A stretch of 64,000 bases of DNA from Zhengella mangrovi (lineage in GTDB: Bacteria; Pseudomonadota; Alphaproteobacteria; Rhizobiales; Rhizobiaceae): assembly GCF_002727065.1 (NCBI RefSeq), contig NZ_PDVP01000005.1, forward strand, positions 62,001 to 126,000, in the 5' to 3' direction. The notes under the pieces were generated by a model. That model ran no database searches. It had not been told where the DNA came from and saw only the letters and a list, made by a program, of their open reading frames with translations. Positions 50,742 to 60,091 of this stretch are shown one piece after another. A program made the position numbers and the translations under genes. The stretch's first letter is position 1; each line of letters begins with the position of its first letter.

Positions 50742-52261
50742 GCGGGCAGCAGGCACCGGTCCTTCGCCTCGAAGGCATCGTCAAGACCTTTCCGGGCGTG
50801 CGCGCCCTGGATGGCGTCTCCTTCTCCGTCCAGCCGGGCGAGGTTCATGCCCTGATGGGCGAGAACGGCGCCGGCAAGTCGACGCTGATGAAGGTGCTCG
50901 GCGGCATTCACCAGCCCGACGAGGGCCGCATCCTCATCGACGAGAAGCCGGTTGTCATGGCGTCGCCGCTGGATGCCAAGGCCAAGGGCATCGTCTTCAT
51001 CCACCAGGAACTGAGCCTCGCCCGCGAACTGTCGGTCGCCGAGAATGTCTTCCTCGGGGAATTGCCGCGCAAGGCTTTCGGCCTGGTGGACTGGAAAAAG
51101 CTCAACGACGACTGCGCCGCGATCCTCGAGAAGCTGCGCGTGCGCTTCACGCCGCAGACAAGGGTCGGCGACCTCTCCATCGCCAACCAGCAGATGGTCG
51201 AGATCGCGCGGGCGCTGGTCCACGAGGCGAAGGCCGTGATCTTCGACGAGCCGACCGCCTCGCTGACCGATGCCGAGAAGGTGGTGCTGTTCGACGTGAT
51301 CGCGGATCTCAAGACCCACGGCGTCGGCATCATCTATATTTCGCACCGCATGGAGGAGATCTTCCGCATCACCGATCGCATCTCGGTGCTGCGCGACGGC
51401 ACCTACCGCGGGACGCTCGTCACCGCGGAAACGACCGAGGAGGAGATCACCCAGCAGATGATCGGCCGCAAGCTGGACCTGACGCGCAACATCCGCCCGG
51501 TCGAGACCGGCGACGTGGCGTTGGAAGTGCGCGGCCTGGCCTGCGGCGACCTGTTCCAGGACATCAGCTTCAAGGTTCACAAGGGAGAGGTCGTCGGCTT
51601 CTACGGTCTGGTCGGCGCCGGGCGCACCGAGATCGCCGAAACGCTGTTCGGCCTGCGCACCCCGACGGCCGGCTCCATCCATCTCGATGGCAATGAGGTG
51701 ACCATCGAATCGCCGGTCGATGCCATCCGCCTCGGCATTTCGCTGGTGCCGGAGAACCGCAAGGAACAGGGCCTCGTGCTGTCGATGAACTGTCGCGACA
51801 ACATGACCCTGCCGCAGGTCGACGACCTGACCGCCGGTCCCTTCGTCTCCGACGGCGCCGAGGTGGCGATCTTCGACCAGTATCGCGACCGGCTCGACAT
51901 CAAGACGCCGGGCTGGCGGCAGCTTGCCGGCAACCTTTCCGGTGGCAACCAGCAGAAGATCGTCATCGGCAAGTGGCTGTCGATGAAACCGGAGGTGCTG
52001 ATCGTCGACGAGCCGACCCGTGGCATTGATGTCGGGTCGAAGTCCGAGATCCACAACCTGATCCGCGACCTGGCCGCTCACGGCTACGCCGTTATCGTCA
52101 TTTCGTCGGAAATGCCGGAGGTCCTGCACGTTTCCGACCGCGTCATCGCCATGTACAGCGGCCGCATCACGAAGGAGTTCACGGCGGCAGAGATTACCGA
52201 GGACAAGCTCATCCAGGCGATCTCGGGCCTCAATGGCTCCAGCGGCAAGGACGCGGCCTGA
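50738..52261 (+). CDS. ABC transporter ATPase, two-domain sugar type (RbsA/MglA family)
   Basis: A 507-residue protein with two fused nucleotide-binding domains. The first has Walker A GENGAGKSTLMKV, the signature-like LSIANQQMVEIARAL and Walker B AVIFDEPTASLTD; the second has GLVGAGRTEIAETLFG in place of a full Walker A, LSGGNQQKIVIGKWL and VLIVDEPTRGIDVGSK, the asymmetry typical of RbsA/MglA. It energises import of the ligand of the binding protein at 46830. Overlaps the permease gene by 4 bases. Confidence 0.96.
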   Translation: MSGQQAPVLRLEGIVKTFPGVRALDGVSFSVQPGEVHALMGENGAGKSTLMKVLGGIHQPDEGRILIDEKPVVMASPLDAKAKGIVFIHQELSLARELSVAENVFLGELPRKAFGLVDWKKLNDDCAAILEKLRVRFTPQTRVGDLSIANQQMVEIARALVHEAKAVIFDEPTASLTDAEKVVLFDVIADLKTHGVGIIYISHRMEEIFRITDRISVLRDGTYRGTLVTAETTEEEITQQMIGRKLDLTRNIRPVETGDVALEVRGLACGDLFQDISFKVHKGEVVGFYGLVGAGRTEIAETLFGLRTPTAGSIHLDGNEVTIESPVDAIRLGISLVPENRKEQGLVLSMNCRDNMTLPQVDDLTAGPFVSDGAEVAIFDQYRDRLDIKTPGWRQLAGNLSGGNQQKIVIGKWLSMKPEVLIVDEPTRGIDVGSKSEIHNLIRDLAAHGYAVIVISSEMPEVLHVSDRVIAMYSGRITKEFTAAEITEDKLIQAISGLNGSSGKDAA

Positions 52262-52262
52262 C

Positions 52263-53135
52263 ATGCGGCTGGGATTTGCCGGTCTGGGCCGCATGGGCAC
52301 GCGCATGGCCGCCAATGCGGCGCGTGCCGGCTTCGATGTGATGGTGTGGAACCGCAGCCCGGAACCGGCCGCCAGACTGGCCACCGAGGTGCCGGTCGGG
52401 ATCGCCGCATCGCTTGGCGAACTCGCGGCCCGGTCCGCCGTGATCGTATCCATGCTGGCCAATGACGAGGCCGCACGTGCCGTGCATCTGGGCGACGGCG
52501 GACTGGTTGCCTCCGGCGGTGCGGAATGCATCGTGGAAATGGGCACCATCAGCCCGGAGCTTGTCACCGGGATCGCGGCGGAGGCGTCGGCGCGCGGCAA
52601 GCGCTTTCTCGACGCGCCGGTGTCCGGGGCCACGCAGGCCGCGGCGGACGCGCAACTGCTGGTCATGGCCGGCGGGCGCGAGGCCGGCTACCCGGACCTG
52701 CCTCCTGTCTTCGGCGCCATGGCCCGCAAGGTCATCTGGCTCGGGCAGAGCGGGCAGGGGGCCGTGATGAAGCTCGCCGTCAACATGCTCATCCACGGCA
52801 TCAACCAGACGCTGTCCGAGGCACTGGCGCTGGCCGGCCGCTGCGGCATCGACGAGGCACTGGCCTTCGACGTGGTGGAAAGTTCCGCCGCCGCCGCGCC
52901 GATGCTCTCCTACCGGCGCCCGCTCTATCTCGACGAGGCGGCCCACCCGGTGAGCTTCACCGTCGATCTGGCGGCCAAGGACGTCGGCCTCGCGCTTGAC
53001 CTTGCGCGCCGCCACGGCGTCTCCATGCCGCAGACGCGGGCCACGCTGGACGTGCTCGATGCGGCCTGCCGGGCCGGGTTCTCGGGACGCGACATGGCGT
53101 CCATCCTCACCTTCATGAAGGAGGCAAGACCGTGA
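52263..53135 (+). CDS. NAD(P)-dependent beta-hydroxyacid dehydrogenase family protein (3-hydroxyisobutyrate dehydrogenase-like)
   Basis: A 290-residue dehydrogenase of the beta-hydroxyacid family. The nucleotide site is FAGLGRMGTRMAANAARAGF (5-24), the substrate motif is FLDAPVSGATQAAADAQLL, and the catalytic Lys lies in VMKLAVNMLIHGINQTLSEAL. The end AAKDVGLALDLARRHGVSMP is typical. It begins one base after the ATPase stop and overlaps the ThuA-like gene (GTGA). E. coli sulfolactaldehyde reductase YihU is in this family, but the substrate motif here is the common VSGAT form and not the VGRTS of YihU, so I do not assign that role. Confidence 0.9.
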   Translation: MRLGFAGLGRMGTRMAANAARAGFDVMVWNRSPEPAARLATEVPVGIAASLGELAARSAVIVSMLANDEAARAVHLGDGGLVASGGAECIVEMGTISPELVTGIAAEASARGKRFLDAPVSGATQAAADAQLLVMAGGREAGYPDLPPVFGAMARKVIWLGQSGQGAVMKLAVNMLIHGINQTLSEALALAGRCGIDEALAFDVVESSAAAAPMLSYRRPLYLDEAAHPVSFTVDLAAKDVGLALDLARRHGVSMPQTRATLDVLDAACRAGFSGRDMASILTFMKEARP

Positions 53136-53851
53136 AAGCCGTACTCTTTGTCGGAGGCTGGGAAGGCCATTCGCCGACCGAATTCGGAGACTGGTGCCGC
53201 GACCTGCTGGAGGCCGAGGGTTTCGAGGTGGTCACGCACGACAGTTTCGCGCCGCTGGCGGATCCGCGCGCGATGGCCGACGTCGACCTGATCGTGCCGA
53301 TCTGGTCCAGCGCCCGCTCGTCCCACAGGCCCGAATTCGGCAACATGACGAAGGCGGAGGAGGACGGGCTCCTGAAACTGATCGCCAGCGGCTGCGGCAT
53401 CGGCGGCTGGCATGGCCACATGGGTGACGCCTTCCGCGACCGTCCGACATACCATTTCCTGATTGGCGGCCAGTTCGTTGCCCATCCGCCCGGCTGGCCC
53501 GACAATCCGGTCCCCTCCGACGATTTCGTCGATTATGACGTCACCATCTGCCGCCCGGACGATCCGGTCGTGCGCGGCATCCGCAGTTTCCGCCTGTTCT
53601 CCGAGCAGTATTACATGCTGGTCGACCCCTCCAACGAGGTGCTGGCGACGACCACCTTTTCCGGCGACCATCTCTGGTGGATCGAGGGCACCGTCATCCC
53701 CGTCGTCTGGAAGCGGCGCTGGGACAGGGGGCACGTCTTCTACTGCTCCATCGGCCACACGCTGGACGATCTCAAGGTGCCGCAGGTCACCGAGATCATG
53801 CGCCGTGGCCTGCTCTGGGCTGCACGGCCGCAAGCGGCTGCGGCCGCCTGA
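53132..53851 (+). CDS. ThuA-like (class I glutamine amidotransferase fold) protein
   Basis: A 239-residue protein of the ThuA family, named for the trehalose-utilisation gene of rhizobia. It begins MKAVLFVGGWEGHSPTEFGDW and has the glutaminase-like fold without its catalytic Cys; conserved points are GGWHGHMGDAFRDRPTYHFLIGGQFVAHP, DYDVTI and GRGHVFY-type ends (RWDRGHVFYCSIGHTLDDL). It starts with GTG, after AAGGAGGCAAGACC, inside the preceding stop. ThuA with ThuB oxidises glycosides at C3; here its partner could be one of the SDR or dehydrogenase genes in the operon. The function is unproven. Confidence 0.88.
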   Translation: MKAVLFVGGWEGHSPTEFGDWCRDLLEAEGFEVVTHDSFAPLADPRAMADVDLIVPIWSSARSSHRPEFGNMTKAEEDGLLKLIASGCGIGGWHGHMGDAFRDRPTYHFLIGGQFVAHPPGWPDNPVPSDDFVDYDVTICRPDDPVVRGIRSFRLFSEQYYMLVDPSNEVLATTTFSGDHLWWIEGTVIPVVWKRRWDRGHVFYCSIGHTLDDLKVPQVTEIMRRGLLWAARPQAAAAA

Positions 53852-54000
53852 CCTCGTGGCCTGGCGCGGGCGCCGCTTCACGCTGCGTTTTCGCGCCGGC
53901 TGCATGTCGCAAACAGGCCCACATTCCATGCAAGGATGGCTTTGATAGGATTTTCCAATCGCCTGACGGAACAGCGTTATTGATCCGTCCGGCCGATCCC

Positions 54001-54014
54001 GCGACAATTGTCGC
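54001..54014. promoter_or_regulatory. Palindrome in the formate dehydrogenase leader, candidate operator
   Basis: GCGACAATTGTCGC is a perfect 14-base palindrome that ends 18 bases before the fdsG start, in the 181-base gap after the ThuA-like gene. Its location at the leader fits a repressor site. No regulator gene for this operon is seen in the window. Confidence 0.45.
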
Positions 54015-54032
54015 TCTAACGGGAGGAATCCG

Positions 54033-54512
54033 ATGCCAGACCTCGCCCAGGCAAGCGATGTGCGCGACCGCACGCGGGAAATCGTCACGGCCCATGAAGG
54101 CCGGCTGGGTCCGCTGCTGCCCATCCTGCATGACATCCAGCACGAGTTCGGCCACCTGCCTGAGGAAGCCCTGCGCGTCGTCTCCGATGCGCTGAACCTC
54201 AGCCGGGCCGAAGTGCACGGCGTGGCCAGCTTCTACCACGATTTCCGCCAGGCGCCGGCCGGCCGCCACGTGCTGAAGATCTGCCGGGCCGAGGCCTGCC
54301 AGGCGTCCGGTGGCGAGGCCATCGCCGAGAGCGCGGCGTCCACCCTGAAGATCGGCTTCGGCGAAACCTCGGCGGACGGCGCCGTGACGCTGGAAGCTGT
54401 CTACTGCCTCGGCCTGTGCGCCTGCGGACCGGCCGCGATGATCGACGGCAGGGTTGTCGGACGCGTCGATGACACCAGATTGAAGTCCATGATTGCGGAG
54501 GTCAGCCAATGA
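54033..54512 (+). CDS. fdsG: NAD-dependent formate dehydrogenase, gamma subunit
   Basis: A 159-residue NuoE-like protein that carries a [2Fe-2S] cluster and passes electrons within the soluble molybdenum formate dehydrogenase. The four cluster cysteines are in CRAEACQASG (C-x4-C) and YCLGLCACGP (C-x3-C). The N-terminal helical part (ILHDIQHEFGHLPEEALRVVSDAL) is typical of 24-kDa subunits. It starts behind GGGAGGAATCC, and its stop overlaps the fdsB ATG by 4 bases. It is first in the operon fdsG-fdsB-fdsA-fdhD-fdsD. Confidence 0.96.
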   Translation: MPDLAQASDVRDRTREIVTAHEGRLGPLLPILHDIQHEFGHLPEEALRVVSDALNLSRAEVHGVASFYHDFRQAPAGRHVLKICRAEACQASGGEAIAESAASTLKIGFGETSADGAVTLEAVYCLGLCACGPAAMIDGRVVGRVDDTRLKSMIAEVSQ

Positions 54513-56065
54513 CCACCACTGTTTACGTTCCGCGCGATGCGGCTGCCCTGGCGCTCGGCGCCGATGCGGTGGCCGAGGCCATCGCGACCCAGGCAAGGGA
54601 CCGCGGCGCCGACGTCACCGTCGTGCGCAACGGCACCCGCGGCATGGTCTGGCTCGAGCCGCTCGTCGAGGTCGAGACAGCGCGGGGCCGCGTCGCCTAC
54701 GGTCCCGTGGCGTCCGGTGACGTGGCCGGTCTCTTCGACGCCGGCTTCCTCGACGGCGGCGACCATCCGCTTGGCCATGGCCTCACCGCCGAAATCCCCT
54801 TCTTCAAGCGCCAGACGCGCCTGACCTTCGCCCGCTGCGGCCTGATCGACCCGCTGTCCCTGGCCGACTACGAGGCCCACGGCGGACTTGCCGGCCTGAA
54901 AAAGGCGCTGGCCATGGACCCGGCCGGCATCGTCGCCCAGGTCACCGATTCCGGCCTGCGCGGCCGTGGCGGTGCCGGTTTTCCGACCGGCATCAAATGG
55001 AAGACCGTTCTGGAAGCGCGAGCCGACCGGAAGTTCATCGTCTGCAATGCCGACGAGGGCGACAGCGGCACCTTTGCTGACCGCATGATCATGGAAGGCG
55101 ATCCCTTCGTGCTGATCGAGGGCATGGCGATCGCCGGCATTGCAACGGGCGCGACCATGGGCTTCGTCTACCTGCGCTCCGAATATCCCCAGGCGATCGA
55201 GGTCATGAACGCCGCTGTCCGCCTGGCCCGTGAGGCCGGCATCCTGGGTGCCGACGTTCTCAAGTCCGGCAAGGCTTTCGACATGGAAATCCGCGTCGGT
55301 GCCGGCGCCTATGTCTGCGGCGAGGAAACCTCGCTGCTCAATTCGCTGGAAGGCAGGCGTGGCGTGGTGCGCGCCAAGCCGCCGCTGCCGGCCATCGAGG
55401 GCCTGTTCGGCAAGCCGACGGTCGTCAACAACGTCATCTCGCTTGCCTCCGTTCCGGTCATCATGGACAAGGGCGCGGCCTTCTACCGCGACTTCGGCAT
55501 GGGCCGGTCGCGCGGCACGATCCCGCTGCAGATCGCCGGCAACGTGAAGCACGGCGGCCTCTTCGAGACCGCTTTCGGACTGACGCTTGGCGAGATCGTC
55601 GACGACCTTGGCGGGGGAACAGCCTCCGGCCGTCCGGTCAAGGCGGTGCAGGTGGGTGGCCCGCTGGGCGCCTATTTCCCGCGGGCGCTTTTCGATACGC
55701 CCTTCGACTACGAGGCCTTCGCGGCGAAGGACGGGCTGATCGGCCACGCCGGCATCGTCGTCTTCGATGATACGGCCGACATGCTGAAACAGGCCCGGTT
55801 CGCCTTCGAGTTCTGCGCCATCGAGAGCTGTGGCAAGTGCACCCCTTGCCGCATCGGCGCCGTTCGCGGCGTCGAGACGCTGGACAAGCTGGCCGCCGGC
55901 ATCGAGCCGGATGTCCAGAAGGACCTGGCTGCCGATCTCTGCAACACGATGAAGTTCGGTTCGCTTTGCGCGCTGGGCGGTTTCACACCCTATCCGGTGA
56001 TGAGCGCGATGACGCATTTCCCGGACGACTTTTCACCCCGCGCCATGAAGGAGGCCGCGGAATGA
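54509..56065 (+). CDS. fdsB: NAD-dependent formate dehydrogenase, beta subunit (NADH/FMN-binding)
   Basis: A 518-residue NuoF-like protein. An N-terminal thioredoxin-fold part precedes the NADH/FMN domain with GLRGRGGAGFPTGIKW, CNADEGDSGTFADRMIMEGDP and GAYVCGEETSLLNSLEG; the [4Fe-4S] site is ESCGKCTPCRIG plus a later Cys (SLCALGG). It reduces NAD+ with electrons from the alpha subunit. It overlaps fdsG by 4 bases; fdsA starts 38 bases downstream. Confidence 0.96.
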   Translation: MTTTVYVPRDAAALALGADAVAEAIATQARDRGADVTVVRNGTRGMVWLEPLVEVETARGRVAYGPVASGDVAGLFDAGFLDGGDHPLGHGLTAEIPFFKRQTRLTFARCGLIDPLSLADYEAHGGLAGLKKALAMDPAGIVAQVTDSGLRGRGGAGFPTGIKWKTVLEARADRKFIVCNADEGDSGTFADRMIMEGDPFVLIEGMAIAGIATGATMGFVYLRSEYPQAIEVMNAAVRLAREAGILGADVLKSGKAFDMEIRVGAGAYVCGEETSLLNSLEGRRGVVRAKPPLPAIEGLFGKPTVVNNVISLASVPVIMDKGAAFYRDFGMGRSRGTIPLQIAGNVKHGGLFETAFGLTLGEIVDDLGGGTASGRPVKAVQVGGPLGAYFPRALFDTPFDYEAFAAKDGLIGHAGIVVFDDTADMLKQARFAFEFCAIESCGKCTPCRIGAVRGVETLDKLAAGIEPDVQKDLAADLCNTMKFGSLCALGGFTPYPVMSAMTHFPDDFSPRAMKEAAE

Positions 56066-56103
56066 GCGCGGCCCGCACAACGCCATTCGGGAGGGTCTGA
56101 CCC

Positions 56104-58974
56104 ATGGGACTGGTCCACGAAATCGACTACGGAACGCCCGCATCGAAATCCGGGAAACAGGTCACGCTGACCATTGACGGTTTCGAGGTGACGGTGCCCG
56201 AGGGCACCTCCGTCATGCGCGCCTCCATGGAAGCCGGCATCCAGATCCCGAAGCTCTGCGCGACCGACATGGTCGATGCCTTCGGGTCCTGCCGGCTCTG
56301 CCTCGTGGAAGTGGAGGGACGCAATGGCACGCCGTCTTCCTGCACGCTGCCGGCCACCGACGGCATGGTCGTCCACACCCAGACCGGCCGGCTGAAGCAG
56401 TTGCGCAAGGGCGTGATGGAGCTCTACATTTCCGACCACCCGCTCGACTGCCTGACCTGCGCGGCCAATGGCGACTGCGAACTGCAGGACATGGCCGGAG
56501 CGGTCGGCCTGCGCGACGTGCGCTACGGTTACGAGGGCGACAACCACGTCAAGGCCCGCGACAATGCCGGCGACATCAACATGCGCTGGATGCCGAAGGA
56601 CGAGTCCAATCCCTATTTCACCTATGATCCGTCCAAGTGCATCGTCTGCTCGCGCTGCGTGCGCGCCTGCGAGGAAGTGCAGGGCACCTTCGCGCTGACC
56701 ATCGAGGGCAGGGGCTTCGAAAGCCGCGTCTCCGCCGGCATGCACGAGGCCTTCCTGGAATCGGAATGCGTCTCCTGCGGCGCCTGCGTCCAGGCCTGCC
56801 CGACGGCGACGCTGCAGGAAAAATCGGTCATCGAGATCGGCACGCCGGAACGGTCCGTCGTCACCACCTGCGCCTATTGCGGCGTCGGCTGCTCGTTCAA
56901 GGCCGAGATGCGCGGCGACGAACTCGTCCGCATGGTGCCGTGGAAGGATGGCAAGGCCAACCGCGGCCATTCCTGCGTCAAGGGCCGGTTCGCCTGGGGC
57001 TATGCCAATCACAAGGATCGCATCCTCAACCCGATGATCCGCGACAGCATCGACGAGCCGTGGCGCGAGGTCTCCTGGGGCGAGGCGCTCACTTTCGCCG
57101 GGTCCCGCCTGCGCGCGCTGCAGGAAAAGCATGGCAAGGAGTCCATCGGCGTCATCACCTCGTCGCGCTGTACCAACGAGGAGACCTTCCTCGTGCAGAA
57201 GCTCACCCGCGCGGTCTTCGGTAACAACAACACCGACACCTGCGCCCGCGTCTGCCACTCGCCGACGGGCTACGGTCTCGGCCAGACCTTCGGCACCTCG
57301 GCCGGCACCCAGGATTTCGACAGCGTGGAGCACACTGATGTCGTCATCGTCATGGGCGCCAACCCGACCGACGGGCATCCGGTCTTTGCCTCGCGCCTGA
57401 AGAAGCGTCTTCGCCAGGGCGCAAAGCTGATCGTCATCGATCCGCGCCGCATCGATCTCGTCAAGTCGCCGCACATCCGAGCCGCCCATCACCTCGCCCT
57501 GAAGCCCGGCACGAATGTCGCCGTGGTCACGGCGCTCGCCCACGTTATCGTGACCGAGGGCCTGTTCGACGAGGCCTTCATCCGCGAGCGCTGCGACTGG
57601 GACGAGTTCCAGGATTACGCCGAATTCGTTGCCGATCCGGCGAACAGCCCGGAAGCGGTGGAAGGCCTGACCGGCGTTCCGGCAGCCGAGCTTCGCGCCG
57701 CCGCCCGCCTCTATGCCCGCGGCGGCAATGGCGCGATCTACTACGGCCTCGGCGTCACCGAGCACAGCCAGGGGTCCACGACGGTCATCGGCATCGCCAA
57801 CCTGGCCATGCTGACCGGCAACATCGGCCGGCCGGGCGTCGGCGTGAACCCGCTGCGCGGCCAGAACAACGTGCAGGGTTCATGCGACATGGGGTCCTTC
57901 CCGCATGAACTGCCGGGCTACCGGCACGTGAAGAACGCCGACGTGCGCCAGATCTTCGAGGACATGTGGAACGTCTCGATCTCCGACGAGCCGGGCCTGC
58001 GCATTCCCAACATGCTGGATGCCGCTGTCGACGGCACGTTCAAGGGCATCTACATCCAGGGCGAGGACATCCTCCAGTCCGATCCGGATACCAAGCATGT
58101 CTCCGCCGGCCTTGCCGCCATGGAATGCGTGATCGTCCACGATCTCTTCCTGAACGAGACCGCGAACTACGCCCACGTCTTCCTGCCCGGTTCCACCTTC
58201 CTGGAGAAGGACGGCACCTTCACCAATGCCGAGCGTCGCATCAACCGCGTGCGCAGGGTCATGGCACCGCGCAACGGCTACGCCGACTGGGAAGTCACGC
58301 AGATGCTCGCCAATGCCATGGGCGGCGGCTGGGCCTATACCCATCCGGCGGAGATCATGGCGGAAATCGCGGCGACCACGCCGAGCTTCGCCAATGTCAC
58401 CTACGACCTGCTGGAAGAGCGCGGCTCCGTGCAGTGGCCGTGCAACGACAGGACGCCGGATGGCTCGCCGGTCATGCACGTGGACGGCTTCGTGCGCGGC
58501 AAGGGCCGCTTCATCCGCACCGATTACGTCGCCACCGACGAGAAGACCGGCCCGCGCTTCCCGCTGCTGCTGACGACAGGGCGCATCCTCAGCCAGTACA
58601 ATGTCGGCGCGCAGACGCGGCGCACGGCCAACACGGTCTGGCATGGCGAGGACCGGCTGGAAATCCACCCGCATGACGCCGAGCAGCGCGGTATCAAGGA
58701 TGGCGACTGGATCAAGCTGGCCAGCCGTTCGGGCGAGACCAGCCTGCGCGCCGAGATCACCGATCGCGTCGCGCCCGGCGTCGTCTACACCACGTTCCAC
58801 CACCCGGGCACGCAAGCCAACGTCATCACCACCGATTATTCCGATTGGGCGACGAACTGCCCCGAATACAAGGTGACGGCGGTGCAGGTCTCGCCGTCGA
58901 ACGGGCCGACCGAGTGGCAGCAGACCTACGAGGACTTCTCCGAGCGGTCGCGGCGCATCGAGGCGGCGGAATAG
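56104..58974 (+). CDS. fdsA: NAD-dependent formate dehydrogenase, alpha subunit (molybdopterin, Fe-S)
   Basis: A 956-residue catalytic subunit that oxidises formate to CO2 at a molybdenum bis-MGD centre. The N-terminus is a NuoG-like Fe-S region: [2Fe-2S] cysteines around KLCATDMVDAFGSCRLC, DHPLDCLTCAANGDC, then two ferredoxin-type [4Fe-4S] sets (CIVCSRCVRAC and CVSCGACVQAC). The molybdopterin part starts with CAYCGVGC...GHSCVKGRF. The active site is ARVCHSPTGYGL, where the Mo ligand is Cys and not selenocysteine. The gene is 1 base from fdhD. Confidence 0.97.
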   Translation: MGLVHEIDYGTPASKSGKQVTLTIDGFEVTVPEGTSVMRASMEAGIQIPKLCATDMVDAFGSCRLCLVEVEGRNGTPSSCTLPATDGMVVHTQTGRLKQLRKGVMELYISDHPLDCLTCAANGDCELQDMAGAVGLRDVRYGYEGDNHVKARDNAGDINMRWMPKDESNPYFTYDPSKCIVCSRCVRACEEVQGTFALTIEGRGFESRVSAGMHEAFLESECVSCGACVQACPTATLQEKSVIEIGTPERSVVTTCAYCGVGCSFKAEMRGDELVRMVPWKDGKANRGHSCVKGRFAWGYANHKDRILNPMIRDSIDEPWREVSWGEALTFAGSRLRALQEKHGKESIGVITSSRCTNEETFLVQKLTRAVFGNNNTDTCARVCHSPTGYGLGQTFGTSAGTQDFDSVEHTDVVIVMGANPTDGHPVFASRLKKRLRQGAKLIVIDPRRIDLVKSPHIRAAHHLALKPGTNVAVVTALAHVIVTEGLFDEAFIRERCDWDEFQDYAEFVADPANSPEAVEGLTGVPAAELRAAARLYARGGNGAIYYGLGVTEHSQGSTTVIGIANLAMLTGNIGRPGVGVNPLRGQNNVQGSCDMGSFPHELPGYRHVKNADVRQIFEDMWNVSISDEPGLRIPNMLDAAVDGTFKGIYIQGEDILQSDPDTKHVSAGLAAMECVIVHDLFLNETANYAHVFLPGSTFLEKDGTFTNAERRINRVRRVMAPRNGYADWEVTQMLANAMGGGWAYTHPAEIMAEIAATTPSFANVTYDLLEERGSVQWPCNDRTPDGSPVMHVDGFVRGKGRFIRTDYVATDEKTGPRFPLLLTTGRILSQYNVGAQTRRTANTVWHGEDRLEIHPHDAEQRGIKDGDWIKLASRSGETSLRAEITDRVAPGVVYTTFHHPGTQANVITTDYSDWATNCPEYKVTAVQVSPSNGPTEWQQTYEDFSERSRRIEAAE

Positions 58975-58975
58975 C

Positions 58976-59788
58976 ATGAAGTCCGCCCGCCGGATCCCGA
59001 CGCAGGCATGGCGTCTCGGGCGCTATGAGACGGCGTCGCGGGAACTGGCGGCCGAAGCGGCAGTCGCCATCAGCTACAACGGCGTGTCCCATGCCGTGCT
59101 GATGGCGACCCCGGCGGACCTCGAAGACCTGGCCGTCGGCTTTTCCTTGTCCGAGGGCATCGCGGCGTCCGTCGCGGATATCGAGGCTGTGGCCGTGCTG
59201 GAGGATGCCCGCGGCTTCGATGTACAGGTGCGCCTTGCCACGGATGCCGGTGACCGGCTGGCGGCTCGCCGCCGGGCCATGGCCGGCCCGGTCGGCTGCG
59301 GCATGTGCGGGCTGGAAAGCATCGACGCTGCGCTGCGTGAACCGCCGAAGGTGGCGGCAACGGCGCGGCTGCGGCCGCTGGATATCGCCGAGGCCTGCAG
59401 CGTTCTCGCGCACGCCCAGTCGCTCAACCAGCTCACCCGCTCCGTCCATGGCGCGGGCTTTTTCGTCCCGGGCCGTGGCCTCGTCGCCATCCGCGAGGAC
59501 GTTGGCCGTCACAACGCCCTCGACAAGCTGGTCGGCGCCATGGCCGGCGCGGACGGCATGGGCGCGGGGGCCATCGTCACCAGCAGCCGCGTGTCCATCG
59601 AACTGATCCAGAAGGCCGCGGCCGCGGGATGCGGCGTCCTGATTGCCATTTCGGCGCCGACACTTTTGGCCGTCGAGATGGCCGAACGCGCCAACATCAC
59701 GCTCGTCGCCATTGCGCGCGGCGAGGAATTCGAGATTTTCACCCATCCGGACCGCATCAAGGAGGGAGCCCTGCCGCATGTCGCCTGA
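58976..59788 (+). CDS. fdhD: Formate dehydrogenase sulfurtransferase FdhD
   Basis: A 270-residue accessory protein that transfers sulfur to the Mo cofactor of formate dehydrogenase. Features: VGFSLSEGIAASVADIEAV, the CxxC sulfur-carrying loop in GCGMCGLES (about residues 105-113), and GIVTSSRVSIELIQKAA-type C-terminal signature (AIVTSSRVSIELIQKAAAAG). It starts one base after the fdsA stop region and overlaps fdsD by 11 bases. Its presence in the operon ties cofactor maturation to enzyme synthesis. Confidence 0.95.
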   Translation: MKSARRIPTQAWRLGRYETASRELAAEAAVAISYNGVSHAVLMATPADLEDLAVGFSLSEGIAASVADIEAVAVLEDARGFDVQVRLATDAGDRLAARRRAMAGPVGCGMCGLESIDAALREPPKVAATARLRPLDIAEACSVLAHAQSLNQLTRSVHGAGFFVPGRGLVAIREDVGRHNALDKLVGAMAGADGMGAGAIVTSSRVSIELIQKAAAAGCGVLIAISAPTLLAVEMAERANITLVAIARGEEFEIFTHPDRIKEGALPHVA

Positions 59789-59996
59789 CAAGCTCGCCCG
59801 CATGGCCAACCAGATTGCAACCTTCTTCCACACTCGCCCGCATGACGAGGCCGTGGAGGGAATCGCTAACCATCTCAGCGACTTCTGGGAGCCGCGCATG
59901 CGCACCCAGTTCTTCGATCTCCTCGAGCAGGAGCCCGACCTGTTCGACCCGCTGGTCCGCGAGGCGTCGGCGAAGGTGCGCCCTGTCTCGGCATAA
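59778..59996 (+). CDS. fdsD: NAD-dependent formate dehydrogenase, delta subunit
   Basis: A 72-residue FdsD protein, needed for assembly or activity of soluble formate dehydrogenases. It starts MSPDKLARMANQIATFF with HDEAVEGIANHLSDFWEPRMRTQFFDLL, which matches FdsD. The ATG lies inside the end of fdhD (overlap 11 bases). It closes the operon; no clear terminator follows. Confidence 0.9.
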   Translation: MSPDKLARMANQIATFFHTRPHDEAVEGIANHLSDFWEPRMRTQFFDLLEQEPDLFDPLVREASAKVRPVSA

Positions 59997-60091
59997 GCCT
60001 TGGAAAAGCAGGCGTTCAAACTGGACGCCGCGCCAGCTTGCCGCTAGCGTCCCGGCCCTTGGGAGATGGTCGACACGCCGGGAGCGACGCG

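Noticed and set aside
52263-53135. Sulfolactaldehyde reductase (YihU)
   Set aside because: Same enzyme family, but the substrate motif is the common VSGAT and not the VGRTS form of YihU, and the gene belongs to the ABC operon.
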